NCBI RefSeq assembly: GCF_913053745.1
Contig: NZ_CAJXGF010000031.1
Span: 1 to 34,799, forward strand
Direction of reading: 5' to 3'
Length of the DNA: 34,799 nt
Origin: an uncultured Nitratireductor sp.
GTDB lineage: Bacteria > Pseudomonadota > Alphaproteobacteria > Rhizobiales > Rhizobiaceae
Shown: piece after piece, positions 1-8,310 of the stretch
How positions within the stretch are numbered: the first letter of the stretch is position 1
Layout of the letters: the number at the start of each line of letters is the position of its first letter
The notes under the pieces: generated by a model
Database searches by the model: none
What the model was told of the DNA's origin: nothing
The model's input: only the letters and a program-made list of their open reading frames with translations
Translations under genes and position numbers: made by a program

Positions 1-762
1 CTCCAGCCCATGCAGGAGAAAGCTTGGATTCTGCGTCTCTGCGGCATCGCCGAAAAGCGCGCGGAAGGAGGCTCTCACGTGGTTCTCCGCGAAAACATCG
101 TGGATGCCCATCATGGCAAAGCGATGCGCCTTCATGGCGAAGAAGATTTCCAACATCGCTTCGGCTTCTTGCTTGGTGCGGGCGGTGCGGCGCTCATATC
201 CGCCGGCGGCCTCCAGCTTGCGCGCCTGAGAGCGGTGTTGCTTGCGCTTTCGCTTGCCGCTGGCGCGTGCGAGAACCGCATCGAAGCCGCCTTCGAGATC
301 GACGGCGAGTGACAAATTTGGACTGTCGCCATGAGGCCAGGCGAGAAGCGGGTTGGACTGATCCGCGCAGCGGCGCAACTGCCGCTCTAGCGCCAGGAGA
401 TCGATCTCGGGTCGCGCCCGATGTATGCCCTCGCGCAGCGCACTGAGGTGGGAAGCGGGCAAGCCGTCGACGCGCCGATCGAGCGCCGGGAAATTTCCGT
501 TCGCGTGACGATCGCCGATAAAGCGGGCGACGCGGAAACGACCCTGCCATGCAATCTCCAGGGCGAGGCTCATCAGGTGTCCGTTATCGTCGCAAAGCCG
601 AGCGATGATCGGTGCATGAGACGCGTGTCTTGTCCAGGCAGAGATCCATTCGGGGCTCTGTGCGGGCATGAAGCGGGCGCTCTGGCAGTCCCGGCCATAG
701 CGTTCCAGGGTTGCCGGGTTGGCGTCGCGCACGTCGACGGTGAGGCCGTTTTCAGCCTTCAT
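1..762 (-). CDS. BioF2/CelD-like GNAT acetyltransferase, cut by the left window edge
   Basis: Translating the reverse strand from the ATG at 762 gives 254 codons without a stop, running off the left edge. The protein starts MKAENGLTVDVRDANPATL. It carries the segment ASGKRKRKQHRSQARKLEAAG (about residues 170-190) and then MLEIFFAMKAHRFAMMG. A basic RKxRxxxRxxxRKLE stretch followed by a KxxRF helix is what I associate with BioF2-like GNAT proteins, often labelled CelD or cellulose-biosynthesis proteins. Their substrate is usually unknown. The acetyl-CoA-binding C-terminal half is mostly outside the window. A TTG 45 bases upstream in the same frame (after a TAA) is a possible longer start, but neither site has a good ribosome binding site. 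The family call is by recognition and is moderate. The open frame itself is clear. Confidence 0.72.
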   Translation of the reverse strand, partial: MKAENGLTVDVRDANPATLERYGRDCQSARFMPAQSPEWISAWTRHASHAPIIARLCDDNGHLMSLALEIAWQGRFRVARFIGDRHANGNFPALDRRVDGLPASHLSALREGIHRARPEIDLLALERQLRRCADQSNPLLAWPHGDSPNLSLAVDLEGGFDAVLARASGKRKRKQHRSQARKLEAAGGYERRTARTKQEAEAMLEIFFAMKAHRFAMMGIHDVFAENHVRASFRALFGDAAETQNPSFLLHGLE

Positions 763-886
763 ATTGATAAACCCATGCCCGGTCTGGCCGCTGTTCAAAC
801 GTTATCATCCATCGCTGTCAACGAGGCTGCCGCCGTGACGGCACTTCCCCTGAATAGCGGTAAAAGATGAAAGAAAGATCGACTGA

Positions 887-1111
887 TCAGGCCTCGTCCT
901 GCGGCTTTCCGATCATCCAGCGAATGATAAACATGGCGGGAACGATCCATAAAAGCCCGGTCAGGAAGAAATAGGCCAGGTGCATCAAGGGCCCGGATTC
1001 GGCCAGCTGTGCCACGGCGATGGCCGTCGAGAGGATGGCGTAGACCACCACCAGCGCCACGAGGGCGATCATACCGATGAATTTTCGCAAGCGTACGGGC
1101 ATAAAAAACAC
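887..1111 (-). CDS. DUF2842 family small membrane protein
   Basis: This 74-residue protein begins [22 protein letters not shown] and has two hydrophobic segments, at about residues 11-32 and 43-65, joined by a short polar loop (ESGPLMH). The C-terminus KPQDEA is charged. Size, the two membrane spans and the RLRKFIG start match DUF2842, a family of unknown function common in alphaproteobacteria. A Met at codon 4 (MPVRLRK) is an alternative start. It lies 125 bases downstream of the acetyltransferase start on the same strand, so the two could share a transcript. It is divergent from heme A synthase. No function can be assigned. Confidence 0.8.
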   Translation of the reverse strand: MFFMPVRLRKFIGMIALVALVVVYAILSTAIAVAQLAESGPLMHLAYFFLTGLLWIVPAMFIIRWMIGKPQDEA

Positions 1112-1245
1112 CTTTCGCGCGCTTCATAAAACGCGCGGAGACGCGATGCAATGACAGGCATCGCGCAGCGCGACGGCTTGTCGCGCAAAGGCCGGTTCGG
1201 CTTGCAAGTCAGGTGGCTTTGGTTCACCAACGGTCAACTTCCAAA

Positions 1246-2388
1246 ATGACGATGGCTGACGCTGTGGATATGACCGCTTCCAGTGCTGCAAGGGTAGATG
1301 TCTCGCAGGAGACTCTTTTTCGCAACCGCAAATTTGTGCGCTTCTGGCTTTACTTCGTGCTTTTCACTCTGTTCGCGCTGGTGATCGTCGGTGGAGCGAC
1401 CCGACTGACGGAATCGGGCCTTTCCATCACCGAATGGAAGCCGATACACGGCGTCATCCCGCCGCTCAGCGAGGCCGAATGGCAGGAGGAACTGGAGAAG
1501 TACCGCCAGATTCCCGAATATCAGCAGATCAACAAGGGCATGAGCCTGGATGCGTTCAAGACGATTTTCTGGTGGGAGTGGGCGCATCGGTTTCTGGCGC
1601 GGGGTGTCGGTTTCGTCTTCGCACTGCCATTGGCGTTCTTCTGGATAACTGGGCGTCTTGAGACCGATTTGAAGCCGAAGCTTCTGGGCATTCTGGCGCT
1701 CGGTGGGCTTCAGGGCGCGGTCGGCTGGTGGATGGTCGCCTCGGGTCTCGTCGATCGCGTCGATGTGAGCCAATACCGGCTCGCAACGCATCTCATCATC
1801 GCCTGTCTGATCTTCGCCGCCACCGCGTTGGTGGCGCGCGGCCTCGCTCCGCACTCCACCGGCGAGGCTGAAGAGGGAGTGCGCCGCTTCGCCGGCTGGA
1901 TGGTGATCGCCGTTTTGTTCCAGATCTATCTCGGGGGGCTGGTTGCGGGTCTGCGGGCGGGCATGACCTACAATACATGGCCGCTGATGGATGGTGCATT
2001 GGTGCCGGGCGGGCTCTTTGCGCAGACACCGGCCCTGATCAATTTCTTCGAGAACCCGAAGATGGTGCAGTTCGTCCATCGCCTTGGCGCCTATGCGCTT
2101 CTTGTGCTGGCGCTGTGGCAGATGGTTTTCGCGATCCGGCGTGCGCCGGGAACGCCGCATGCGCGCCGCACGATCCTGTTTGCGCTTCTGGTGCTGGTTC
2201 AGGCGGCCATCGGCATTGCCACACTCGTCATGGTCGTGCCCATCGATGCGGCGCTTACCCATCAGGGCGTGGCAATGGTGTTGTTGTTCTTCGCCTGCGC
2301 TCATTGGCGGGCGACGAAGGGCCCATATCCACTGCCGGAAGCGCCGCGCAGCAAGCGCGACGAAGACGAGGTTTATGCGGGCGTTTGA
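1246..2388 (+). CDS. ctaA: heme A synthase (COX15/CtaA)
   Basis: Inner-membrane enzyme that oxidises the C8 methyl of heme O to the formyl group of heme A, the cofactor of aa3-type cytochrome oxidase. The sequence shows the type 2 (COX15) signature [18 protein letters not shown] after the first membrane helix. It also has four histidine-bearing segments, [22 protein letters not shown] and ALTHQGVAM, which fit the heme-ligating histidines of the two four-helix halves. About eight hydrophobic segments are visible. The open frame extends up to a GTG at 1213. I chose the ATG at 1246, but 1252 and 1270 are also possible and none has a clear ribosome binding site. Homologs usually have a short N-terminus before RNRxFVRxWLY, which favours a later start. 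It is followed by a terminator shared with argC. Confidence 0.95.
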   Translation: MTMADAVDMTASSAARVDVSQETLFRNRKFVRFWLYFVLFTLFALVIVGGATRLTESGLSITEWKPIHGVIPPLSEAEWQEELEKYRQIPEYQQINKGMSLDAFKTIFWWEWAHRFLARGVGFVFALPLAFFWITGRLETDLKPKLLGILALGGLQGAVGWWMVASGLVDRVDVSQYRLATHLIIACLIFAATALVARGLAPHSTGEAEEGVRRFAGWMVIAVLFQIYLGGLVAGLRAGMTYNTWPLMDGALVPGGLFAQTPALINFFENPKMVQFVHRLGAYALLVLALWQMVFAIRRAPGTPHARRTILFALLVLVQAAIGIATLVMVVPIDAALTHQGVAMVLLFFACAHWRATKGPYPLPEAPRSKRDEDEVYAGV

Positions 2389-2411
2389 CGCGGTGGGCAG
2401 GCCGAAACAAG

Positions 2412-2443
2412 AAAAGGCGCGCTCACCGGGGAGGCGCCTTTTT
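2412..2443. terminator. bidirectional terminator between ctaA and argC
   Basis: The arms AAAAGGCGC and GCGCCTTTT enclose a 13-base loop, giving A and T runs on both sides. It sits between the convergent stops of ctaA (2388) and argC (2471), so it can end transcription from either direction. Confidence 0.8.
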
Positions 2444-2470
2444 CGTTGAAGAGACGTTTGGCACGGATAC

Positions 2471-3400
2471 TCAAAGGCCTTGAAGCATCAGGTCCATGTT
2501 TTGCACCGCTGCGCCCGAAGCGCCCTTGCCGAGATTGTCGTAAACTGCAACCAGCAAGGCTTGGGCGCGGGCGTCGTTGACAAAAACGTGGAGCGTCATG
2601 GTGTTGGTGCCGTTGTGGATCTCGGGATCGAGGTCGCCTGTGCGTTCGATCGCGGAAAGCGGCGCGACTTGGACGACACCGTCTTCGATCCCGCTGTAAT
2701 GGTCGGACAGCGCGGCGTGGATTTCGGCACCCGTAGGCACGCGGTCGAGGTGGCCGAGCTGCAGGGGCAGGGCGGTCAGCATGCCCTGCGCGAAATTTCC
2801 CACCGCCGGCTGCATGATCGGCGCACCGGAAAGCTTCGCATAGGTTTGAAGTTCGGGGAGATGCTTGTGGTTGAGCGTCAGTCCATAGGGCATGAACTGC
2901 GGAGCATCTTTTCCCTTGGTCTCGTAGTCCTCGATCATCGTGCGGCCGCCACCTGAATAGCCCGAAACGCCATTGACGGTGATGGGCAGATCCGCCGGCA
3001 ACAGCCCGGCACCGATGAGAGGGCGCAAAAAGGCGATTGAGCCCTGCGGCCAACAGCCCGGATTGGCAACGCGCCCTGCGTTGCGGATGGCCTCGCCTTG
3101 CGCCGTGTCCATCTCGGCGAAGCCGTAGGTCCAGCCCTCGGCAACACGATGCGCTGTGGAGGCATCGATGACGCGCGTCGTGTCGTTCTCGATCAGCGAG
3201 ACGCTCTCGCGCGCGGCATCGTCCGGCAAACAAAGGATGGCGATGTCGGCGGCGTTGAGAAACTCCGCGCGTGCGGCGCGATCCTTTCGTTTCTCCGGCG
3301 GGATGGAGATCACGTCGATGTCGCGGCGCGCAGCCAGCCGGGTCCTGATCTGCAGGCCGGTGGTGCCGTGTTCGCCATCGATGAAGATTTTCGCCGTCAT
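2471..3400 (-). CDS. argC: N-acetyl-gamma-glutamyl-phosphate reductase, type 2
   Basis: Cytosolic NADPH-dependent enzyme of arginine synthesis that reduces N-acetylglutamyl phosphate to the semialdehyde. The N-terminus MTAKIFIDGEHGTTGLQI is the nucleotide-binding region of the short (type 2) ArgC class found in rhizobia. The nucleophilic cysteine lies in VANPGCWPQG (Cys116). SGYSGGGR follows at about 145-152, and EDYETKGK, typical of this subgroup, comes just after. The length of 309 residues is normal for type 2 and shorter than the roughly 340 residues of type 1. It lies 89 bases downstream of speB on the same strand and may be read from the speB promoter. The gap holds a hairpin with arms CGATCC (3456-3461) and GGATCG (3473-3478). 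Confidence 0.96.
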   Translation of the reverse strand: MTAKIFIDGEHGTTGLQIRTRLAARRDIDVISIPPEKRKDRAARAEFLNAADIAILCLPDDAARESVSLIENDTTRVIDASTAHRVAEGWTYGFAEMDTAQGEAIRNAGRVANPGCWPQGSIAFLRPLIGAGLLPADLPITVNGVSGYSGGGRTMIEDYETKGKDAPQFMPYGLTLNHKHLPELQTYAKLSGAPIMQPAVGNFAQGMLTALPLQLGHLDRVPTGAEIHAALSDHYSGIEDGVVQVAPLSAIERTGDLDPEIHNGTNTMTLHVFVNDARAQALLVAVYDNLGKGASGAAVQNMDLMLQGL

Positions 3401-3489
3401 GGTGTCAGTCCTGGAAAAGATTCACGTTTCAAATGGTTATGGGCGTTGGCGGAATCGATCCGCGATGCGCGTGGATCGCTGCTTGGTTC

Positions 3490-4437
3490 TTATCGTCGCT
3501 TTCGCGCAGCGAGAAGGCCGAGATAGTGCATGGCGATTGTCGCTCCCGCGATCGCGGTGATGTCGGCATGGTCATAGGCGGGTGCGACCTCGACCACATC
3601 CGCGCCGACAATTTCGAGTGCGCCGAGCTGGCGCAGCACCGAGAGCATTCTCGCGCTGGAGGGACCGCCTGCCACGGGCGTTCCGGTACCGGGCGCGAAA
3701 GCGGGGTCGAGACAGTCGATGTCGAAGGTTACATAGGCGGGACGATCGCCGACGCGGGCAAGGATGGCTTCTGCGATCTCGCCGGCTCTCATTTCCTCCA
3801 CATCGTAACCATGAAGAATAGCGATGCCGCAATCTTCCGGTGCATGAGTGCGGATGCCGACCTGGATGGAGGCGGCAGGGTCGATGACGCCATCGCGCAC
3901 GGCGCGTCCCACGAACGAGCCGTGGTCAATCCGCTTGCCATCGTCATGCCAGGTGTCTTGATGGGCGTCGAACTGAACGAGAGCGAGGGGACCGTGCTTT
4001 GCCGCATGCGCTTTGAGAAGCGGCCATGTGACGAAATGATCGCCGCCGAGCGACAAAAGAAACGCGCCGGACTTGATGACCTTCGCCGCTTCGCGCTCGA
4101 TCGTCGCCGGCGTTTTGTGGTGATTGCCGTAGTCGAGCAGGCAGTCGCCATAATCGATGACGGCCAGCGCCTCGAACAGGTCCGCGTCGAAAGGATATTG
4201 CGGGTCGTTGTCGAAGATCGCCGCGGCGCGGCGGATTGCTTGGGGACCGAAGCGCGCGCCCGGCCGATTGGAAACGGCGGCGTCGAAGGGAATGCCCCAG
4301 ACCACGGCATCGGCGCCCTTCAGCGTCTTGGTGAATTTCCGGCGCATGAAGGAGAGTGCACCCGCATAGGTGGGATCGCTGGCAGCGCCCGTCAGGCTGC
4401 GGGCGGTGAATGCGTGGTCGATGGAATTCGACGGCAT
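3490..4437 (-). CDS. speB: agmatinase (ureohydrolase family)
   Basis: Cytosolic binuclear manganese enzyme that hydrolyses agmatine to putrescine and urea. The metal ligands of the arginase/agmatinase fold are all present: His134 in GGDHF; Asp157, His159 and Asp161 in FDAHQD; Asp239 and Asp241 in DIDCLDPAFAPGTGTP. The DPAFAPGTGTP run separates agmatinases from true arginases. The 315-residue length is usual. The start at 4437 has a strong AAGGAGGAG eight bases or so upstream. The neighbour argC links it to arginine metabolism. A related ureohydrolase such as guanidinobutyrase cannot be excluded from motifs alone. The ligand loop has Gln160 where many agmatinases have Thr or Ser. Confidence 0.9.
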   Translation of the reverse strand: MPSNSIDHAFTARSLTGAASDPTYAGALSFMRRKFTKTLKGADAVVWGIPFDAAVSNRPGARFGPQAIRRAAAIFDNDPQYPFDADLFEALAVIDYGDCLLDYGNHHKTPATIEREAAKVIKSGAFLLSLGGDHFVTWPLLKAHAAKHGPLALVQFDAHQDTWHDDGKRIDHGSFVGRAVRDGVIDPAASIQVGIRTHAPEDCGIAILHGYDVEEMRAGEIAEAILARVGDRPAYVTFDIDCLDPAFAPGTGTPVAGGPSSARMLSVLRQLGALEIVGADVVEVAPAYDHADITAIAGATIAMHYLGLLAARKRR

Positions 4438-4464
4438 GGCGCTCCTCCTTCAGAGCGTTTTGCA

Positions 4465-4484
4465 GTCAGGCGTACTCACCTGAC
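4465..4484. promoter_or_regulatory. inverted repeat in the speB leader
   Basis: GTCAGG and CCTGAC are separated by eight bases, about 30 bases upstream of the speB start and downstream of its candidate promoter. It could be an operator or a leader hairpin. Nothing in the sequence says which. Confidence 0.3.
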
Positions 4485-4509
4485 GTCCGCACAAACACGG
4501 AGAACAACG

Positions 4510-4538
4510 AGATAGAGCGGACGGCATTTCCATGCAAC
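4510..4538 (-). promoter_or_regulatory. candidate housekeeping promoter for speB
   Basis: On the reverse strand GTTGCA (4538-4533) is followed after 17 bases by CTATCT (4515-4510). This approaches the rhizobial CTTGAC-N17-CTATAT consensus and would start a leader of about 65 bases before speB. Confidence 0.4.
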
Positions 4539-4592
4539 GATGGGCAACTCTAATCAGCTCAATGGGTAGGGGGAAGCCAAAATCTGCGCAAG

Positions 4593-4621
4593 AAAAAAGC
4601 GGACCCGAAGGCCCGCTTTTC
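4593..4621 (-). terminator. rho-independent terminator of the rplM-rpsI operon
   Basis: On the reverse strand AAAAGCGGGCC, a TTCG tetraloop and GGTCCGCTTTT form a stem with one G-U pair followed by a run of six or more T. It begins 22 bases after the rpsI stop. Confidence 0.9.
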
Positions 4622-4642
4622 GTTCGGTTTCGTTCTGGAAGC

Positions 4643-5125
4643 TTAGCGCTTGGAGAACTGGAACGAGCGGCGAGCCTTTGCCCGGCCATACTTCTTGCGC
4701 TCGACCACACGGCTGTCGCGGGTCAGGAAACCGCCCTTCTTGAGAACGCCGCGCAGCGCCGGCTCATAATGGGTCAGAGCCCTGGAGATGCCGTGACGAA
4801 CGGCACCCGCCTGGCCGGACAGGCCGCCGCCAACGACCGTGGCAACGATGTCGTACTGGCCGTTGCGGTCGGCAGCGAGGATCGGCTGCTGCAGGATCAT
4901 CTGCAGAACCGGGCGTGCGAAATAGGCCTGGAACTCCTTGCCATTGACGGTGATCTTGCCGGAACCCGGCTTGACCCATACGCGGGCAATGGCGTTCTTG
5001 CGCTTGCCGGTGGCGTAAGCGCGGCCCTGGGCGTCCAGCTTCTGCACATGCACCGGGGCTTCCTGCTCGGCGGTCTGCGCAGCGGTTGCCGCACCCAGCT
5101 CTTCGAGGGAATTGATTTCGGCCAT
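4643..5125 (-). CDS. rpsI: 30S ribosomal protein S9
   Basis: Structural protein of the small subunit head whose C-terminal tail reaches the P-site tRNA. The family core is clear: [20 protein letters not shown] at about residues 38-57, then [21 protein letters not shown], and the basic tail [17 protein letters not shown] ending in the conserved SKR. The 160-residue length includes the N-terminal extension of about 35 residues usual in alphaproteobacteria. Its ATG overlaps the rplM stop by one base (TAATG), which indicates translational coupling in the rplM-rpsI operon. Confidence 0.98.
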   Translation of the reverse strand: MAEINSLEELGAATAAQTAEQEAPVHVQKLDAQGRAYATGKRKNAIARVWVKPGSGKITVNGKEFQAYFARPVLQMILQQPILAADRNGQYDIVATVVGGGLSGQAGAVRHGISRALTHYEPALRGVLKKGGFLTRDSRVVERKKYGRAKARRSFQFSKR

Positions 5126-5589
5126 TACTGGGCCCTCACATTCTTCTTGCTCATGGCGGCGACGTCGAGCGTCTCCGGATTTTGTGCGGCGTGCGGATGC
5201 TCGGCGCCGGCGTAGACGCGTAGATTTTTCATCTGGCGGCGGCCAAGCGGACCGCGCGGGATCATGCGCTCAACGGCCTTCTCCAGCAAACGCTCGGGGA
5301 ACCGGCCCTCGAGCAACTGGCGCGCGGTGCGCTCCTTGATGCCGCCGGGATGGCCCGTGTGCCAGTAGTATTTTTTGTCGGTGTATTTCTTGCCGGTCAG
5401 CACAACCTTGTCGGCATTGATGATGATGACATTGTCGCCATCGTCAACATGCGGGGTGAAGGTGGGCTTGTGCTTGCCGCGGAGACGGTTTGCGACGATG
5501 GAAGCGAGACGGCCGACGACAACGCCTTCGGCGTCGATCAGGATCCACTTCTTCGTCACTTCCGCAGGCTTCTGCGAAAAGGTTTTCAT
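5125..5589 (-). CDS. rplM: 50S ribosomal protein L13
   Basis: Early-assembly protein of the large subunit. The 154-residue product starts [20 protein letters not shown], followed by [17 protein letters not shown] and the characteristic [18 protein letters not shown]. Later come [12 protein letters not shown] and [18 protein letters not shown], all hallmarks of L13. I chose the ATG at 5589, which matches the normal L13 start. The frame stays open to 5718, but that extension does not look like L13. Upstream of the ATG is GTGGAAAAAG as a modest ribosome binding site. It is the first gene of the rplM-rpsI operon. Confidence 0.98.
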   Translation of the reverse strand: MKTFSQKPAEVTKKWILIDAEGVVVGRLASIVANRLRGKHKPTFTPHVDDGDNVIIINADKVVLTGKKYTDKKYYWHTGHPGGIKERTARQLLEGRFPERLLEKAVERMIPRGPLGRRQMKNLRVYAGAEHPHAAQNPETLDVAAMSKKNVRAQ

Positions 5590-5727
5590 GGGTCTTTTTC
5601 CACTTTCATGAACCCGGCCCTGAGGCTGGGCGTTTTTTGTTGCTTGCGTTTGCTCTAATCGGATCCGGCAATGGAGCCAGCCCGCGCAAACCAATGCTGA
5701 ACCGCTGGTCTGGTGCAACGATGATTA

Positions 5728-5755
5728 CCTATAGGGGGCGGAGGGTTCAGTCAAG
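5728..5755 (-). promoter_or_regulatory. candidate promoter of rplM-rpsI
   Basis: On the reverse strand CTTGAC (5755-5750) is followed by CTATAGG (5734-5728), a spacing of 15-16 bases. Both boxes match the rhizobial housekeeping consensus, but the spacing is short. The leader to rplM would be about 130 bases. Confidence 0.45.
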
Positions 5756-5804
5756 CGTATTTTTTGACAGGCAGAGCGGAAAATATCAATGGAAACAATG
5801 GTTT

Positions 5805-5828
5805 AAAAATGCGGTATTATAATACCGC
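5805..5828 (-). terminator. perfect palindrome, probable terminator of the thioesterase gene
   Basis: GCGGTATTATAATACCGC (5811-5828) is an 18-base perfect palindrome. Read on the reverse strand it gives a 7-base-pair stem with a TATA loop, followed directly by ATTTTT. It lies 43 bases past the thioesterase stop. Its symmetry would also suit a dimeric repressor, so an operator upstream of rplM is the alternative. Confidence 0.5.
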
Positions 5829-5870
5829 GCGAAAACACGTCTCTTGAGGCGGGTTCGGCGGCGGCAGCGC

Positions 5871-6329
5871 TTATGGGGAGGGCGGAATGGAGTAAGTGCC
5901 CGTGGCGTGCGCCACGGTGTCGCCGGAGCTTCCGGCGACCAGTTCGGCCTCGAAAACCATCAGTCGCCGGCCGAGTTTCAGGATGCGGCAATGGCCATCC
6001 ACCGTGCCGGCATCGGCCTTGCGCATGAAGTTGATGTTGAGGTTTGTGGTGACGGCCAATGCCTTCCTTCCGATGTGCGAGAGCGCACAAACATATCCGC
6101 CGATGTCAGCCAGTGCGAAAAGGGATGGGCCGGAAACCGTATCGCCCGGGCGGAGATGCTTGAAACCGGCCTCGAGCCGTACGGTGCAGCGGCCTGCCGA
6201 GATATCGAGCGCACGATAGTCCGGTATTTCGCCGCCACAGGCTTGCGGAAACACTTCGCGCAGATACAGATTGACCTCTTCCGCGTCCATTATCGGCTGA
6301 AACACGCGCCTCCCGCTTCGAGCGTCCAT
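5871..6329 (-). CDS. PaaI family hotdog-fold thioesterase
   Basis: Likely cytosolic acyl-CoA thioesterase, substrate unknown. The 152-residue length and the motif SGPSLFALADIGGYVCAL (about residues 66-83) match the hotdog helix of the PaaI family. In that family a GG/GPxxxxLADxxG segment carries the acidic catalytic residue. The strand NLNINFMRKADAG is the typical substrate-channel strand, followed by GHCRILKLGRRLMVFEAEL. The ATG at 6329 has a strong GGGGAGGAC upstream. It is divergent from an enoyl-CoA hydratase-like gene, so both may handle acyl-CoA, but no operon links them. The specific acyl group cannot be read from sequence. Confidence 0.85.
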   Translation of the reverse strand: MDARSGRRVFQPIMDAEEVNLYLREVFPQACGGEIPDYRALDISAGRCTVRLEAGFKHLRPGDTVSGPSLFALADIGGYVCALSHIGRKALAVTTNLNINFMRKADAGTVDGHCRILKLGRRLMVFEAELVAGSSGDTVAHATGTYSIPPSP

Positions 6330-6455
6330 AGGCTGTCCTCCCCATCTTCCTCGTCTGGTGCTTTATAAGCGCCGAGAGTTGAGAGAATTGCCGGATTGCG
6401 ATTGCAACACAAGCGGCACTAAGGTGACGATGCAACTGAAGCATGGAGAAAAGGC

Positions 6456-7274
6456 ATGGCCGAGGCGGCTGCAGTTCAGGAGACGGTGCGGGCACCCGTG
6501 ACGGTGAGCGGGGCGGAAGGTGTTCTCCGGCTGACACTGGCCAATCCGCCGGCCAACGCGCTTTCCATCGCCATGATGGAGGCGTTGCAAGGTTCATTGG
6601 AACGCGCCCGCGAAGACGAGGCCGTGCGTGTGATCGTATTGCGCACGAAGGGCAAGGTGTTTTCCGCCGGGCATGATCTCAAGGAATTGACGGCGCATCG
6701 CTCCGATGCCGATCGGGGCAGGGCTTTCTTCGAGAAAACAATGCTGCTGTGCGCGCGCCTGATGCAGACCATCGTGCGCCACCCCAAGCCGGTCATCGCG
6801 GAAGTGAGCGGGGTGGCGACCGCGGCCGGGTGCCAGCTCGTCGCCTCCTGCGATCTGGCTGTCGCAGGCGAAACGGCGCGGTTTGCCACACCTGGCGTCA
6901 ACATCGGTCTCTTCTGCTCGACGCCCATGGTGGCTTTGTCGCGTAATGTCTCGCGCAAGCACGCGATGGAAATGCTCCTGACCGGCGAGATGATCGACGC
7001 GGAGCGGGCGCATGCACTCGGTCTTGTCAATCGTGTCGTACCACAGACTGAGTTGAATCAAACGGTGACGGATCTCGCACAAACCATTGCTTCCAAATCA
7101 CCTTTGACGCTCAAGATCGGCAAGGAGGCGTTTTACGCACAGGCCGAGATGGAGCTGTCACAGGCATACGACTACACGGTGCGGGTGATGGTGGAGAACA
7201 TGATGGCGCGTGATGCCGAAGAGGGCATCGGCGCTTTCATCGAGAAACGCGTTCCGAAATGGCGGAACGAATGA
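6456..7274 (+). CDS. crotonase-fold protein, ECHDC3-like, lacking hydratase glutamates
   Basis: A 272-residue crotonase superfamily member annotated by family as enoyl-CoA hydratase. The CoA-binding and oxyanion-hole segments are present: FSAGHDLKEL (69-78) and GVATAAGCQLVASCDL (119-134). The two catalytic glutamates of classical enoyl-CoA hydratase are not. The first site reads GCQL (Gln127) and the second reads ATPGVNIGLF, with Gly147 where Glu is expected. The FATPGVNIGLFCSTPMVALSR stretch is what I associate with the ECHDC3 subgroup, whose reaction is unsettled. A good GGAGAAAAGG precedes the ATG. Hydratase activity should therefore not be assumed. A different CoA-dependent reaction or a binding role is possible. 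Confidence 0.88.
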   Translation: MAEAAAVQETVRAPVTVSGAEGVLRLTLANPPANALSIAMMEALQGSLERAREDEAVRVIVLRTKGKVFSAGHDLKELTAHRSDADRGRAFFEKTMLLCARLMQTIVRHPKPVIAEVSGVATAAGCQLVASCDLAVAGETARFATPGVNIGLFCSTPMVALSRNVSRKHAMEMLLTGEMIDAERAHALGLVNRVVPQTELNQTVTDLAQTIASKSPLTLKIGKEAFYAQAEMELSQAYDYTVRVMVENMMARDAEEGIGAFIEKRVPKWRNE

Positions 7275-7342
7275 GGGAAACGCGCCGCGGACGGTGAAAA
7301 CGCCGCCCGCAGCGTTGCGTGGTCCGCATATCCGCGGGGACG

Positions 7343-7642
7343 CTAGTCGTTGTTCCAGCAGATGTGGACGGGACATGCCTCGGTGTCGAGGGACGGAACC
7401 CATCTTGTTTTGAGCGTGTTGAACGCGGCCGAGTATTCGTCGAGGCTGGCCACAAAACGGTCGTAGCGCTCGATATTGCGGCCACTGGGCGATGGATAAC
7501 GCAATATAATCGATCCATTCTCCCGGACGGCATCTTGGATTTGACGACAAGATAATTCCGCCGCCTGCGCGCTGTTGTTGGGAGCCAGCAGAATGCAGCT
7601 GACGACAATAACCGACGACTTACGAGCCAATGTTCTACCCAT
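7343..7642 (-). CDS. small secreted cysteine protein, paralog of the gene at 7862-8194
   Basis: The 99-residue product begins MGRTLARKSSVIVVSCILL, a signal peptide likely cleaved after SAQA (about residue 27). The mature part contains LSCRQIQDAVRENGSIILRY, then ERYDRFVASL, and ends with a cysteine pair in EACPVHICWNND. The order SC, RYDR(F/Y)VA and CPVxxC is shared with the next gene on the same strand. I recognise this arrangement from uncharacterised rhizobial secreted proteins. The mature part has three cysteines, whereas the paralog has four. AAAGGGAAG precedes the chosen ATG. The frame extends to 7747, but the extension has no signal-peptide features. Function unknown. Confidence 0.75.
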   Translation of the reverse strand: MGRTLARKSSVIVVSCILLAPNNSAQAAELSCRQIQDAVRENGSIILRYPSPSGRNIERYDRFVASLDEYSAAFNTLKTRWVPSLDTEACPVHICWNND

Positions 7643-7861
7643 AACTTCCCTTTCTGAGCATCGTTGCCAAGCCGCGCATCCCGAAGGGATTGCTATCGTT
7701 TCGGAGAGACGCGGTGGGAAGTAATGCCGCAGGTCATTTGCAGACAAAAGCGGCTATAAATATAAATAAATAAAGGATTTTTTCAGTTTCTATGAATATC
7801 AGTTATGACCTTGGAAGGTTCAGTCCCGACGCTGTGCAATGCCATGCACGACGACTTGGGA

Positions 7862-8194
7862 TCAGTTGGAGAAAACCCAGGGACGCTGAAAAAGCCGCTC
7901 CCTAATTTCCGGCTTGCAACGCAGGACCGGGCAGGATTCTCGGTCGGCGGCGGGAATGTAATCGCGTGCGCCAATGTGGCCGATGGGACAAAGCCGCTCA
8001 TGCGCCACATAGCGGTCGTAGCGCGGCAGGTTCGGATTGCTGCGGGACTGGTAGCGCATGATGGCGGCCCCTTCGGAGGCGATCCTCGCTTGCACCTCAG
8101 CGCAGCTCATGGCAGTTGACGTGTAACGGGATATGGCTCCGGCGGGGCTGGCGATGACGGCCATTGCAAGGGCGAGGGCTGCGTATCTCAACAT
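7862..8194 (-). CDS. small secreted cysteine protein, paralog of the gene at 7343-7642
   Basis: The 110-residue product starts with a clear signal peptide, MLRYAALALAMAVIASPAGA, with cleavage likely after AGA (residue 20). The mature part has SCAEVQARIASEGAAIMRYQ, then PRYDRYVAHERLCPIGHIG, then PAADRESCPVLRCKP. Its four cysteines (SC, RLC, SC and RC) would allow two disulfide bonds in the periplasm or outside. It shares its order of motifs with the gene 219 bases downstream on the same strand, so the two look like an old tandem duplication. No enzyme motif is visible. The AT-rich gap between them (around 7756-7775) could hold a promoter for the downstream copy. Confidence 0.8.
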   Translation of the reverse strand: MLRYAALALAMAVIASPAGAISRYTSTAMSCAEVQARIASEGAAIMRYQSRSNPNLPRYDRYVAHERLCPIGHIGARDYIPAADRESCPVLRCKPEIRERLFQRPWVFSN

Positions 8195-8310
8195 GATCGG
8201 ACACTTTTATTTTCGAGAGCTGCGAGCATGCAGCGAACGTTAACAACCATACCATAGGACGTGCCTGCGCCGGCAATGAGGCGGCATTCAGGCGCGATTT
8301 CGGGAGCGAG

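Noticed and set aside
421-870. Open frame of 149 codons on the + strand
   Set aside because: It is antisense to the acetyltransferase frame at 1-762, which has recognisable protein features and no stop. The + product has none.
1234-2304. Open frame of 356 codons opposite ctaA
   Set aside because: It mirrors a certain COX15 gene. Its protein is rich in Arg, His and Gln, as expected for antisense of GC-rich coding DNA.
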